The position numbers and the translations under genes were made by a program. Positions 53,207 to 64,000 of a stretch of DNA of 64,000 nt are shown one piece after another. Within the stretch, counting starts at the first letter, position 1; each line of letters begins with the position of its first letter. The stretch is from Micrasema longulum (taxonomy: Eukaryota > Arthropoda > Insecta > Trichoptera > Brachycentridae): contig JAGVSM010003406.1 of assembly GCA_022494885.1 (NCBI GenBank), positions 54,907 to 118,906 on the forward strand, given 5' to 3'. A model generated the notes under the pieces. The model saw only the letters and a program-made list of their open reading frames with translations, had not been told where the DNA came from and did not search any database.

Positions 53207-53402
53207 ATCGGGTTGTGGTCCTGTGGCTAGTGTCTCGGACTCACGGACCATAGGTCCGTGGTTTGAATCCTACTCTGCCCCTCCCATTTTCTAATAGTGA
53301 GTTATTTACAACTCGTTAAAAAAGGCCCTCAAAATCAAATATTTGGGTAAACCATTAGAACGCAAATATTTATTTTAATAAAAAAAATATATATATATAT
53401 AT
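53207..53402 (+). mobile_element. SINE B, isolated copy
   Basis: ATCGGGTTGTGGTCCTGTGG, CGGACTCACGGACCATAGG, GGTTTGAATCC (mutated B-box), CTAATAGTGAGTTATTTACA, AAATATTTGGGTAAACC, then an A-rich tail merging into (AT)n. Confidence 0.8.
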
Positions 53403-54149
53403 GTAGATATTCAAAACTTAGTTTTGTCAATTGTCTTATACCTTGTATTTTTTATCAAAGACTTAATGATTTGTGACAATAAATAAATAAATTTTCATTC
53501 CTGGTTTCGATTTTCATTAGATTTTTACTTTATAAAAAAAAGAAAGGCGACCTACACTTCAACTGAAAATTTGTAGCTTAAAAAAACAAATCCAACGAAT
53601 ATACAATAAATACCTCAAGGGCCTTAATTTGAGTTTATTTTGATTCGCAAAAATAATATTGTCGCGTGGAGGATTTCAGAATGGCTGAATTACATCGAAA
53701 AATTCATTTTTATTAAAAGAAAGATAAAGAATATTTTTGAAAAGAGAAGATGGTGGTCTATACTCCGGTATACAGGACTTGATAAATCACTCATCTAGAA
53801 TATTTTCCTTCCGTTAAGCTGATTTTGCACTTTATAGCGCTTCCCGATGATGTGTAGATATAACACATCGCTAATATTTTTGGTATCTAATAACTTTTTT
53901 GATTTTCAGTATTCCTCCGTAATGCATTTACGTATTGGTTAAAATAATTTGTTATTAAATAATAAATACTTATTTGGCACAGAAAAAACATATTACTGGA
54001 ATTTGAAAATAAATTACCTGCCTAAAAAACAACTTACCAATATTTATTTAATTATTAGTGTATACACGGCACAAATGCCTTTTATAATCATCAACATAAA
54101 TACAAATAACATACAGTGTTCTATTTCAAAATTTTGAAATAATATAATA
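53403..54149. other. No gene; possible LINE tail scrap
   Basis: AT-rich. GTGACAATAAATAAATAAAT at about 53472-53492 looks like a LINE tail. A 62-codon plus frame (53949-54137) has no motif. Confidence 0.35.
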
Positions 54150-54898
54150 ACAATATTTTATTTTATTTTATTTTTATTTTATTTATTTGGATAACCAACA
54201 GCTATAATTATATCAAATTTATATAAAAAAACAAATAACAAATAAGCCAATTACAGGTTTTCACAAGTAGCATCACAGTAAGTTAAAAAAGATTCTCGAA
54301 CATAAAATGAATAGTAATTAAATGTAAATTTAAAAGAAAAGAAAAAAAATACTACGAGTTATTTTGAAAGCAAACGCCGCACGTTATTAAGATTATTTTC
54401 AAATAAATCTATGTTAAATGATTTATTTAGTACATTAAAATTATTAAAAGTTCACCATAAATATGAATTTTGCCTATAATTAGATGAAACAAGAGGTATG
54501 TGAAGAAGAGGGTTATTTCTTAAAACTTTGGAAGGAACATTGATAGAAAGTTTGCAAAGTAGTTCAGGACAGTCAATTGAACCAGAGGCAATTTTAAGTA
54601 AATAAATTAATCCGCTATTTCACGACGTTTTTGCAGAGGCAGTAGGTGATGTTTTTTACATATATGAATATACTGGTCAGATTTAAACTCAAGTTTCAAC
54701 CGGAAACACATGAACTTTACGATTTTTTTTTGAATATTTTCAATGCGTGATATCTGCACATTGTACATAGGATTCCATATTTGTGATGCATATTCTAAGT
54801 TGCTTCGCACTAATGTACAGTAAAGGATTTTAAGTGTCTTTGCCATAGTGAACGACGTAGAGCTACGCATAACAAAGCCAAGCGCACGCGATGACTAT
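54150..54898 (-). mobile_element. 5'-truncated Jockey-like LINE
   Basis: The minus strand reads LGFVMRSSTSFTMAKTLK, LYCTLVRSNLEYASQIWNP and HHLLPLQKRREIAD. After a one-base frameshift near 54608 it reads LIYLLKIASGSIDCPELLCK, then NNPLLHIPLVSSNYR with a stop near 54471, then NKSFNIDLFENNLNNVRRLL to a stop at 54359. This is the C-terminal half of a Jockey-clade RT in the expected order ('LKxLYCxLVRSxLEYASxIWNP' is diagnostic). A 3' UTR with (TTTTA) repeats ends near 54150. Two lesions at least: inactive. Confidence 0.8.
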
Positions 54899-55332
54899 AT
54901 CTATACATATTATACAGTTGTTTTATAAATATTCTATTTAATAACTTTGTAATTTTAATACTTTACAAACTTAGGTAGAAAAATAATAAAAATAAAGATA
55001 ACGCGGTATATTCGAAATAGCAAAAATCATAAATTATTGATTTGTTGGTATTGTTGCAATGTATATTGAATGCCCTAGGAATAATACTAACAGTCTCCTG
55101 ATAAGAGTTCAGGGGTTCTCAGCCGTTTTAAAAATAAAATATAAAAAGAAACAAAATAATAAACCTTTTAAAAAATAAAAATAAAATATAAAAAAATTTA
55201 AATTTTAAAAACTAAAAGAAAAAAAACAAATGTCTAGTCGTACGTTTTTTAATATTTTTGACGTGTATTTATTTTTTCTTTTCATAAATGAACATAAACA
55301 CTTTAAAATCAGTAAAAAAACTAAACTATTTC
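54899..55332. other. No gene seen
   Basis: A-rich, no coding signature. Confidence 0.35.
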
Positions 55333-55635
55333 TTAAATAGCAAGATTTAACTTCATTTGGCTAATGTGAAAAATGTCAACACAACTGATCTGGGACTGTG
55401 GAATTGAAATAGGTGAATTCATAGCATAATTAGTGGCATCAATATCTATATGAAATGGGACATTATGTCTAGTAGTCCTAACAGGTATTTGGAATTGAAT
55501 CATGTTTAGCAAGTCAGGAGAGTCCAACATGCCATTTATTATCTTAAAGAGAAACATTAAATTAAATTGATTAATGTGTCGCATTGTCGCGGCGATGAAG
55601 AAAAAGACTACCGAATATGCGGTTACCTCAAACAC
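55333..55635 (-). pseudogene. LINE RT C-terminal relic
   Basis: The minus-strand frame includes QFNLMFLFKIINGMLDSPDL, LNMIQFQIPVRTTRHN and NYAMNSPISIPQSQISCVD. It fits 'DxxFLFKxxNGxxDxPxLLxxIxFxxPxRxTR...NYxxNSP' of Jockey-like RTs. The upstream part (55873-55658) in other frames contains EILQFVQLHKSQF but is not clearly RT. Frameshift near 55640 likely. Confidence 0.6.
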
Positions 55636-56429
55636 GCTTCACGTCTTTTTCTCGATGCTATGGATATATTCGCGAGCGATAGTCACGATTTCGAGGCAGG
55701 CCAGCCTGTACCGCCGTAGGCAAGGGAGGTCGATTTGCTCGCGCTCTGAGCGTTACCAAATGGTTACAAAATTGCGATTTATGAAGTTGAACAAATTGAA
55801 GTATTTCAAACAGTGATTTTTTTATTGAAAAAACATTCCTTTTTGTATGAGTGAAACCGATAGAAAGACCCACAGTCTTTCAAATGGGTTTGCAGATATG
55901 TGAAGGGAGTGCTTTCACTGTTAAAAAATCAGCATACTTCAAATAAATACTTCGCGGTCCGTGCGATCAGTCCCTAACAGAACAAAAATACTTCTGGCGA
56001 TGAGTCTGGATTAAAATTATAACGTTTATTAATCACTAGCAGCTGTTAGACTAAATCACACTGAGTGAATTTTTGTGTTTTGCATAATCAGAGCCGACTA
56101 AATCTTCGGAAAATGTTCGTGGAGTCAACGACTTAATTATTCGCATGTACTAGAATTTATAGACGATAAAGTTTATTTTATCTACCGGAGACGAGATATT
56201 CTCACGATACGGAGCCATATAACCGTACTGATTTTAATCGACAGGAGATATGCATTGAATATTCACAATATGGAAACGATAAAAAATTTGATAAGTTAAT
56301 ATCAAAAGATTTGATAATTGATTTAGCTTATCGATATTGTGAATGTATTAGACCAAACCTTGAAATACAGATTTATTATTTTTGGTGCTAAAAAAACAAA
56401 AAATGATTAAGTATAAACATACTAGTGGG
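55636..56429. other. No gene; inverted repeat at 56256-56352
   Basis: ATATTCACAATAT at about 56259 is inverted as ATATTGTGAAT at about 56336, with GATAA/TTATC nearby. It may be a small foldback element. No gene recognised. Confidence 0.35.
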
Positions 56430-56495
56430 CACTGCACTGCATTACGTATTTGTTACATAAAATGTAAAGTCATCAGTTTTACGCTTCAGGGCCTC
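56430..56495 (-). mobile_element. SINE A, mid-body fragment
   Basis: GCACTGCACTGCATTACG, TTACATAAAATGTAAAG and CATCAGTTTTACGCTTCAGG match the complement of the SINE A body. Confidence 0.5.
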
Positions 56496-57774
56496 AATCA
56501 TGAACGTTATCTTTATCTGAACATATCGAGACGGTATAAATAAATTCTGTACTATCTGTATCTACCTTGGAATGTTCTACCTACTTGTTATCTCGACATC
56601 ATATGATCGAATGAATGAACCAATGAATGACCCAGAAGATTTAGTCCGCGATCTTTACTTCATTAACATTCAAAATAGTTGTCATTTATATTTTTAATAG
56701 GCTTCTGTGATAAAAAGCACCCACTTCAAAGCGATTATTAACTCCAATAATTCCCAATTCAAGCAAAAAATGCTAGCTTGACTATGGCTTTTGACAATTA
56801 CCAAGACGGTTTACTTAACGATCTTCTGTATTTATCTAATGAACGATTACAAGGCCGCTCTCGATACGTACACTCAGAAAGATAGTAAAACAGATGGATA
56901 AAATATAAAAACTAAATTTATTTTTTACAGTGGTAACATTTTACGGCTAGATGCTTCTGTGTGTTAAAAGGGAAGCATCTAGCCAGTCTAGCCACTGCAT
57001 CTAACCGCTCGTTTTCAAAACTGACAGTTATATCAGAATTAAATTCGACATGAAAATTTACTTATTTCTCTCTCATAATTTTAATAGGTTTTTAAGAAAA
57101 AAAGGGCCAACCTCAAAATTAAAAATTTCAATAAATCGTAATAAAAGGAAAAGTTGGTAGATGGAATAATTTTTTTGACACTTTTAATGCGAAGATAAAC
57201 GTATTGAGGGGTTCTAGACCCGTCGATACAAACCGATGAACTTCAAAACATCAAAACATCAAAACTTGATGGTGGGGGGATCGGTTGTGTATCTTCGTAA
57301 TTCGGTCGGGAGAATTTCATCTTCAACTATGACGTCATACTGAAGCTATATCATTTTACTGCGTAGATATCAATATTTTGGAAAAGCGTATTTAGCTCTC
57401 AAGGACAACAACTATTTTCAAGAAAGTAGTTAAGGACTGGATTTTCCTTAGTGGAAGGGATTTGAGTAGGAAACTCCTTGATGATTTTCCGAACGTTTGA
57501 GTTTACTGTTTGCCATATTGATGTGTCAAATTAATATATGCATTTTAACAAAAAATACTTTTTATGTCTCTGATCCTATATTTGTGGTGATATACTCATG
57601 TTTCTGAGTCAACTAATTGCTAGTCCCATCTCAACACAGGACTTTTAGTCCCAAGGAGTTGGGACTTATGTCTCAAATAATGTAAAATAAACTTATGTAT
57701 GTAAATAAATAAAAAATAAAAAAAACTTTTTTTACCAACAATATTTTGAGTTTGTCCAAATTTTTGTAGACAAG
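56496..57774. other. No gene seen; one 13-bp hairpin
   Basis: GGCTAGATGCTTC (56945-56957) pairs perfectly with GAAGCATCTAGCC (56972-56984) over a 14-base loop. No other feature and no coding signature. Confidence 0.4.
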
Positions 57775-58080
57775 GACTGGATTGAACTCCCTGGGGAGCT
57801 GTTCATATTAACATATTACAACAGAGATGAAGAACATTTAAGAGAAAGTAATATAGAAGTCTAGGCATCTACAGGGCTTATGACCTGTCAATGGCTGGTT
57901 TAAGTGGCCACTTTACACACTGTGTTACATTCACCATTCTGCCTATATTTGAACATCTATATTCCATCAATTCTTTCACCTGTTGATGTTTGTGAAGTTA
58001 AAGAGCTGAAACCTTTATTTATGCGGGTGAGATTCATCTAATTGAATTCTTTCACCTACATACTAGGCAACGCCTGAAAA
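57775..58080 (+). repeat. Repeat family D, longest uninterrupted copy
   Basis: AAGGACTGGATTGAACTCCC then TGGGGAG, ATATTACAACAGAGATGAAG, ATAGAAGTCTAGGCATCTAC, GGGCTTATGACCTGTCAATG, GTTTAAGTGGCCACTTTACA, and ATTCATCTAATTGAATTC. The order allows 27895 and 28915 to be placed as partial copies. Confidence 0.65.
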
Positions 58081-58354
58081 TATTATTTAAACTTTTTTTA
58101 ATAAACTAGCCAAACTCTGTAAATGACTTAATTTTTATATTCTCTTTTCTAAGAATGCCTTCGTCTCTGGGTAATCATTTATTTTTTGTTAAAATTCCTC
58201 GTTTTTAAATATACTGACACTATTTTTAGATAAATCTGTTTTTTACATTTTCAAAATAAACGATGAATGTCAGTGGGAGTACCTTGTGAGTTATTTTTAA
58301 CAGTTTTTAAAAGCAGAGAAGAAGTTGATATATTATTATTTCTCAAAGAAACAT
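58081..58354. other. No gene seen
   Basis: 58090-58160 contains AAACTCTGTAAATGACTTA and ATTCTCTTTTCTAAGAATGC, a faint match to the complement of family D (GGAATATGG...TTTACAGGG). Otherwise unrecognised. Confidence 0.35.
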
Positions 58355-58950
58355 ATCACAATATTGACTTAACATAAATTAGAAACTATTTTATATTTAT
58401 ATCCTTGAAAATATTAATATTATTTCGATTTCAATACTTTTTATTAGAAAAAATAAGTACATCATCATCGTAATGGTGCATAGGGCAATAATGAAAACAT
58501 TTCACAATATTGACTTAACATAAATTAGAAACTATTTTATTTATTTACAAACAGTGGACAATGATATAATAACATTTTTTTAAATACGGTTTAAAGACAG
58601 ACCAGCGAAGTTTCTAAATAAAAATCAAACCTATAATTAAATTTTGTTACAACAAAATAATGTGTTTATGTGTATTTGAATGAGAATAAGTGTAGATGTG
58701 TGTTCATGTGTATTAGTGTGGGAGTAAGTGTTTAGGTGTGTGCATCAGTGAATATCCTTGAAAATATTAATATTATTTCGATTTCAATACTTTTTATTAG
58801 AAAAAATAAGTACATCATCATCGTAATGGTGCATAGGACAATAATGGTACATAAGACACTAACGACGTTATATTCTAGTGTAAAAACATGTTTTTAAAAT
58901 AAATACTGCATGTCAACCAACGCGCTGACCATTTGATCACAAGGTGGACA
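58355..58950 (-). repeat. Reshuffled duplication with SINE A pieces
   Basis: CACAATATTGACTTAACATA occurs at about 58358 and 58503. ATATCCTTGAAAATATTAAT through CATCATCGTAATGGTGCATA occurs at about 58400-58490 and again at 58752-58840. The second copy continues into the complement of a SINE A head (near 58910-58945: CAACGCGCTGACCATTTGAT). TG-rich sequence fills 58660-58750. Confidence 0.65.
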
Positions 58951-59059
58951 AGAAGCAGATAGATACTTATGCCCAGGCAAAAAAGATAAGATAATAATAT
59001 AATTTTTAAACAAGTTTTTAAATAATTAATATCGAATATATAACACAAAAAATGAGGAA
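58951..59059. other. No gene seen
   Basis: Short AT-rich stretch; the minus frame ending here is chance. Confidence 0.3.
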
Positions 59060-59500
59060 ACTTTCTCATATCTTCAAGTCAAAACGTAACATTTTATCCC
59101 TAATTAAGCTCAACCAACTTTGTTTTATTTTATGTAACTCAATTATAACTTATGGCATAAAAGGATGATGAGGCAATAATAAATCAAGATCAAAACCTCT
59201 TGAATCTGCTCTAAAATCAATATTTATTATTTATTAATTAAAATAATTTTTAAAAAACCTAAAGGTACCCTAGCGTCAAGTTATTTGAGGAATTTGAGAT
59301 CTTAGATATAAGGCAATTATATATTTTTAGAATAATAATGTTTGTGAAAGCAAATTATTCTACCAAATTTCAAAAAGAACCCTCCCACACTACCAAAAGG
59401 CAAACTAGAGGATGGGTCATGGGGTCTACCACAAACTCTGAATTTGGGCAAAGAAAATTCAGGTTTCTGGCACTAAATTTTTAATATGTTCCCCAAAAAT
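59060..59500 (+). pseudogene. LINE reverse transcriptase relic
   Basis: In shifting plus-strand frames: LCNSIITYGIKG near 59135, KPLESALKSIF near 59200, LFEEFEILDIRQLYIFR near 59285 and KRQTRGWVMGST near 59400. The order 'QSIITYGIxxWGG...LxPLxxxxKxIxxxI...YPxxxLFxxFxxLDIRQLYxxxxxxF' matches the Jockey-like RT at 60484-61197. Several stops and frameshifts. Confidence 0.6.
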
Positions 59501-59815
59501 TGCAAAAACATGACCCGGATTCGATTTAATAAATTTGTAAAATATTAGTTATTAGGTTTAGGTCGATAAAAATAGGAAAATTTACTCAAAATACATTCTT
59601 TAATAATAAATGGTATAATTAATATTGTATAACTGTAAAATACACTAACGAGTAGATAGTAGTGTTATTGTTTATTTTGCCTAAAAATGTCTGCCTTAAA
59701 ACAGGTTGTACCTAGTTAGGCAGACATACAAGATCTATAGAAATCTATTACCTAAGTGTGTATGAAGTAGATCAAGAAATCGTTATTTTTGTTAATAAAA
59801 CATGTTTATATATTT
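59501..59815. other. No gene seen
   Basis: No feature recognised. Confidence 0.35.
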
Positions 59816-61281
59816 TTTTTTATTTTTTTTTATTTATTTATTCATTCAAAACTACAAAATTAAATATTTATGAACTTATAAGGGCTTTTTAGGCTATGCC
59901 CGTGTCAAGCCACAATAAATAACAATAAAAATACATAGCAAAATTAAATAGATCAAATTATTATGACATAGAATAACAATCTAGAAAAAAAGGTAAATGT
60001 AATAAATAATCAAATTCCAAAGAATACAATGCAAAAAAAGATATTCAGAAAATTTTTTCAAAATATAAATTATACAAATAAAGAATCACACATAATCAAA
60101 TGTACAAAATAGTGGTATGATTAAAATCAACAAAATAATAGTAAAATATAGTAGTATTATAAATATAAAAAAAAAAAACAAAATAAGAGTATCATTTAAA
60201 TCAACATATTAAAATATATATATATAAAAGCATAATTGAAATGATAATTGAGATATGTATTCTAGAAACTCACTCAATACTATAGTAAAAAATATAAGAA
60301 ATAGGAGCAATAAATCATATGCCAAATAATAGTCCGTACTAAATTAAATTAAACAAAAATACATAATGAAAAAAATAAACATAAAAATTATCAATATATA
60401 TATAAAACAAATAAAAGTGAAAAGTATGGAAGGAAAGCAGATTTGAAATTTTTTGCTAATCTTGAACTTTGACAACCTCGTCCCTATCGATGTGCAGCAA
60501 CCAATTGCAAACATTTTTCGAACACATTGGCACTTGTGGAGTTTTTTATGGCTGCCGAAAGTTGATTAAAAAATTTCGGAGCCAGGAAGGTAAAGTTTCT
60601 TTGAGCTAGCTTCAAGAGAGTGGTTAAGCCAAGGTAATTAATCCTTCCCGCTGATCGCGTCTGTATATTTTGCTGAGTCTTGACTTTATCAACATATTTC
60701 CAGAACTTCGCAAGTGCCTCCTTGACAAATAGCTGCCGCACATCTAGAACTTTACAAATATCAAACAATTCTTTTGAAGGATAGCGAAAAGGTACTTTTT
60801 TCATTGTTTTAAGCACGAGTTTTTGTACTTTAAAAACTGGATCCAATACGCTAGCTGCGCTACCCCCCCATCCAATAATTCCATAAGTCGCTGTGGATTG
60901 GAAAAAGGAGAAGTAAACACTTTTAAGTAATGACCAATCGATTATGTCGCGAAGCGATTTAAAAATAAAATTCATTTTTCTTAGTTTAGGTCTAATATAC
61001 TTTACATGGGAACTCCAGCTTAGGCATTTATTAATATAAACTCCCAAGTATTTGATATTATCACACTTTTCAAGATTAATGCAAAGACAGGGAATAGAGG
61101 GTTCGGGACACGTATGAATAATCAGTACATTGTCGATTTGAATTGGACGTAGGCAGAAATTAATGTGTTTGGTTTTGTTAATGTTTAGGGTCAACAAATT
61201 CTCCTCAAGCCATTTGTTATTATTTTTAATTTTCCGAAGAAATCGTCTCCATTTCTCGTTGGACGCTTGTGAAAGTTGCCT
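59816..61281 (-). mobile_element. LINE family A, best-preserved copy
   Basis: Minus strand. The RT frame runs from about 61279 (after a stop at 61282-61284) to 60484. A TTG at 61197-61195 is one possible start; the real frame began further upstream, and this copy is 5' truncated. It reads NKWLEENLLTLNINKTK, YLGVYINKCLSWSSHVKYI, YFSFFQSTATYGIIGWGGSA, PSKELFDICKVLDVRQLFV. 'WxxxNxLxLNxxKTxxI' and 'YLGVxIDxxLxWxxHV' lie just after the RT thumb, so the YxDD catalytic core is lost. A 650-bp 3' UTR contains the complement of GGCTATGCCCGTGTCAAGCC and ends in an AT-rich tail. No stops inside about 265 codons: probably a young insertion. Confidence 0.85.
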
Positions 61282-61284
61282 TTA

Positions 61285-61529
61285 ATATTGATTTATTTAT
61301 AACAAAAGTACATATTGACAGTAGAAAGAAAGTAAAAAAGGAGTAAAAAGTTCCAAGTGACATGTAAAAAAATATCGTATTTATTTTTTTATTTAAATTC
61401 ACACAGAAATATTAGGTATATCAACATAATGAGAATGTTTTATTGATTGAAAAACTCTCCGAAAAACTACTAGATACACGTCATTACATTGTCACAAATA
61501 ACTTTAAATTACTAAATAACTATGACAGT
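61285..61529. other. No gene seen
   Basis: AT-rich, nothing recognised. Confidence 0.35.
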
Positions 61530-61612
61530 GTAAGTCACACTCCAAGAACAAGAGCTAGTCTTTTTTTTGGTATGTTACAGTTATAACATTAACTAAATAT
61601 ATGAAAATATAT
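61530..61612. repeat. Repeat J, second copy
   Basis: GTGTAAGTCACACTCCAAG, ACAAGAGCTAGTCTTTTTTT, TTACAGTTATAACATTAACT: homologous to 17577-17670. Confidence 0.6.
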
Positions 61613-61989
61613 TGTAATTGAAAAAAAAACATGTATCATTTCATGTAATTGAAAAAAAAAATACACTAATGAACTTTTTCCTTTCCACCGTCAACATTAT
61701 ACATATTACATATTACATATTACATAAAATAGTAACGAACTTAACTCTATGAGTCCAAAAGCCCAGGGATACAACATTATGGATTATAGAAGCGTACATT
61801 TTATTTTAAAATAAAATTTATAACACGAATATCAATGTTATATCACGATCTGAACAACACGCAGTAGGTACGTACTATCGTAGGTACTATGTGTGCACCA
61901 TGATATAATGAAAAAGTAAAAAGTGACTGAAAATCTACGCACATCTTTACTAATCAGGAAGTAAGGTGGTTTTTAAAATAATAAATATT
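61613..61989. other. No gene; TTACATATTACATA repeat
   Basis: A short tandem ATACATATTACATATTACAT lies near 61700-61720. Otherwise nothing recognised. Confidence 0.35.
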
Positions 61990-63030
61990 TGTGAATGGAC
62001 TATCAAAAAAACCCCAAAAAATGCTTTAAAATATTTTTATGTATCCTTATCATAACGATTATTCAAAGTTTCTTAATTTTAAAATTACTCGGCCGCGCCG
62101 CAACGTCACTAGTTGTCATCTGTGAGGCGACTCGACTATTGTGTATGGTGAAAGTGAACCTCGTACGTATGAAAACACGCTAAACATGGCTTTCTGGAAA
62201 CCGGAAATATACGTGTGTGCGGACCAACTACTGCTTCACAAAATTATGACAGGAATAGTTGACTGTACAGAACTACCTAGTTTAATAACAATACATGTGC
62301 CAACCAGGATTTGTAGACGGTACCACCTGTTTCATGTACCAATAAGTAAAACATCGTATGTTAAAAATGATTTTTTTCGTAGGACTTTTTCAGTGTACAA
62401 TACAATTCAAAGACTAAGATTACACAAATATCACTCTGTCAGATTTAAAATTTGTACTAAAAATGCGTTATGTCACTTGGTAGACATTATAATTATAAAT
62501 ATGTATATCTCCCTTCCCCTCCTTATCCTCTCTTCAAGCATCCTTTTCCTAATACCGCCCAATTAACAATAACTTCCTGTTCTTAAAAAAAAAAACTTTG
62601 ATTAATGAAAAATATTAACGAGTACATGAAAATAACATTTTTATATGGATAAACTTATATGTATTTATATAATATGTAATATATTTTCTTTACTAACTTT
62701 GTATACTTTGTGAAAATCTGTCATTAGTTCTGAGTTTATACACTACATATATCTGTTACTATAAATATGTACGTAGAACTGCTGGTTTCTCAAATAAAAT
62801 AAAATAAATAAATACCAAAACACATAATTGATTGGCTATTTAAAACAACTTTTCACAAGAACTTGTGACATTTTTAAGTAATTTATTTCTATTAAAACGC
62901 ATTGAAATTATTTTTTCATATGTTTTCGAGAACCTTTGCCGTACAATGCTTTAGTTTTTACAGCGTGTAAGAAAACATTTTTTATTTCAAATTTCCCGTA
63001 GCACTGAACTTTTGCATTACTGGGCAAGAA
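61990..63030 (+). repeat. Repeat family E split by a LINE
   Basis: Left half 61990-62213: GTGAATGGACTATCAA, CTTATCATAACGAT, GCAACGTCACTAG, GGCTTTCTGGAAACCGGAAA. Right half 62816-63030: TTGATTGGCTATTTA, CAAGAACTTGTGACATTT, GTACAATGCTTTAGTTTTTA, CGTAGCACTGAACTTTTGC. The LINE copy at 62214-62815 sits at the family's central block. Confidence 0.7.
62214..62815 (+). mobile_element. 5'-truncated LINE, family B copy 2
   Basis: Frame from about 62214: CADQLLLHKIMTGIVDC, TELPSLITIHVPTRICRRYH, LFHVPISKTSYVKNDFFRRT. 'LxLLHKIxxGxxDCxxLxxLIxxxVPxRxxRxxxLFHVPxxKTSYxxN' is the RT C-terminal region of a Jockey/CR1-like LINE. It then drifts off after FSVYN, where copy 1 differs, so one of the two has a frameshift. 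The tail is AAATAAAATAAAATAAATA at about 62795-62812. Confidence 0.75.
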
Positions 63031-63594
63031 GGGCATTCTTTGAATTTTTTTAATACTCATTAAATAATTCATCAAAAATGTTTTTCCCGCGAGTCAGTAT
63101 TTTTTTATTTTTCACTTTTATAAAATACACAAATACCCATAATTAAATATAGCCGCGTATTTATGGCGTCGATTAGTTTTTTTAAGTGATAAAATAAACC
63201 TTTTTTTTTTAAATCCTACCATACAGTATTAATAAAATGCAATTATTTTGAGAAATTAAAATCAAAATGGAAAATAAAAAGCGCCCCCTCTCTAACTATT
63301 CATTATTTATTTTATTAAAAAAACAAATAATAAGTGTCCAAAGACAAAGCATTTCCACTTCAATTTAAATATGAATACCTACAAAGTTAGTGCATATTAG
63401 TGTAGATTGTAGATATAATATAAATTTATTATTAGATACATGTGCTCTTATATATGAGAAGAAAAAATGGAGATAAACTTTATTTATCAAGATAAATTTG
63501 AGATAAAAAGTGAGTAACAAGATATCATTCCAAAAATGTCAACAATATTCCCAAATTTATAACTAAGATAATAATACTGTATAATATTTATAAT
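63031..63594. other. No gene seen
   Basis: AT-rich, no coding signature. Confidence 0.35.
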
Positions 63595-63655
63595 ATTACA
63601 CCCCCACATACACACATATTCACACCCTCTCTCACACACACATACACACACCCAG
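63595..63655. repeat. CA-rich microsatellite
   Basis: Imperfect CACACA/CACATA tract with CCC and CTCTCT interruptions. Confidence 0.85.
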
Positions 63656-63739
63656 TTTTTACATACCTAGTTAAGTCTCTAATTAAAATACAAATTAAGG
63701 CTCTAATGAAAATACAATGAAAATGAAATTTTAAACTTT

Positions 63740-63995
63740 GAATTATTCTTCTTACTTTTTTTAAAATTTGTTTGTTATGCTGTATTCTATTGTCTTTATA
63801 AAATAAATAACTTCATTGTAATTGACGTTATGTAGTTCAGAAGTTTTCTTCCTGAAATATCATTTGTCACCTTGTACGTCCTTGCGGCATATAAAGCTTT
63901 ATTCATTGTACAATTTCTGGGCAATCAAATACAGAGTTGGCAATTTTATAACTTGGCATTTTGTGGTTAGTTCAACCCGCATAAACGCCTGAAAA
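63740..63995 (-). pseudogene. Possible RT C-terminal relic
   Basis: Minus-strand readings give VELTTKCQVIKLPTLYLIAQ then KLYNE, loosely like 'RTKxxxxKxPTPYxxAQKLYNxLP' near the end of CR1-type RTs. A decayed frame follows in which stops occur. Low confidence. Confidence 0.3.
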
Positions 63996-64000
63996 TAAGG

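Noticed and set aside
60484..61197. Treating the 237-codon frame as a host gene
   Set aside because: Its motif order (LNINKTK, YLGVYINK, ATYGIIGWGG, VLDVRQLF) is that of a non-LTR reverse transcriptase tail, it begins without ATG, and a LINE-type 3' UTR with AT tail follows.
1..64000. Autonomous transposon or viral genome in the window
   Set aside because: No intact YxDD reverse transcriptase core, DDE/DDD transposase, Rep/helicase, integrase, gag or capsid frame was found.

Overview
This window looks like a gene-poor, AT-rich stretch of insect chromosome. I found no intact host gene, tRNA gene, rRNA gene, CRISPR array or bacterial-type operon. Helitron ends of the TCTATACTAATATTATAAA type, frequent GTACCTA-type words, RTE- and Jockey/CR1-like LINE tails and tRNA-derived SINEs suggest an arthropod, most likely a moth or butterfly. 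That assignment is an inference from repeat types, not from a gene. Open frames in the window are short. The longest (237 codons, 60484-61197, minus strand) is the C-terminal part of a non-LTR reverse transcriptase (RT), 5' truncated like every other LINE copy here.

Layout by region. 0-10 kb: a short minus-strand Helitron (1753-2560), LINE and SINE scraps, and a 2.1-kb candidate Helitron (7785-9885) that holds a 47-bp tandem repeat, a hammerhead-ribozyme-like motif and a palindromic MITE. 10-15 kb: a decayed tandem repeat of about 75 bp (11540-12165), then a repeat (12868-14800) broken by two insertions, one a DNA element with a THAP-like start and one a truncated LINE. 15-25 kb: RT tails, a piggyBac-like MITE flanked by TTAA (18481-18715), a second hammerhead-like motif, mariner and RTE relics, and palindromic MITEs. 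25-32 kb: two tRNA-derived SINE families, here called A and B, with B found inside or abutting A three times. 32-47 kb: copies of a recurrent roughly 400-bp repeat (family E), a LINE 3' UTR, hAT-like and piggyBac-like MITEs, and two RTE tails, one split by a hAT MITE with an 8-bp target-site duplication and one sitting inside another repeat. 47-53 kb: a mariner-like MITE flanked by TA, a 1.29-kb element with about 47-bp inverted ends that contains two further palindromic elements, a split RTE tail and a candidate solo LTR. 53-64 kb: more RT C-termini, a locally reshuffled duplication (58.3-58.9 kb) and the best LINE copy (59.8-61.3 kb).

The sequence reads as a layered record of transposition. 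LINE copies are 5' truncated and end in A/T-rich tails, SINEs have tRNA-like heads with A- and B-box sequences, and DNA elements are mostly non-autonomous. Family letters (A to J) are labels invented for this window. Homology between copies was judged by eye. Boundaries are approximate unless a target-site duplication or inverted end is stated. The families could not be compared with any database.
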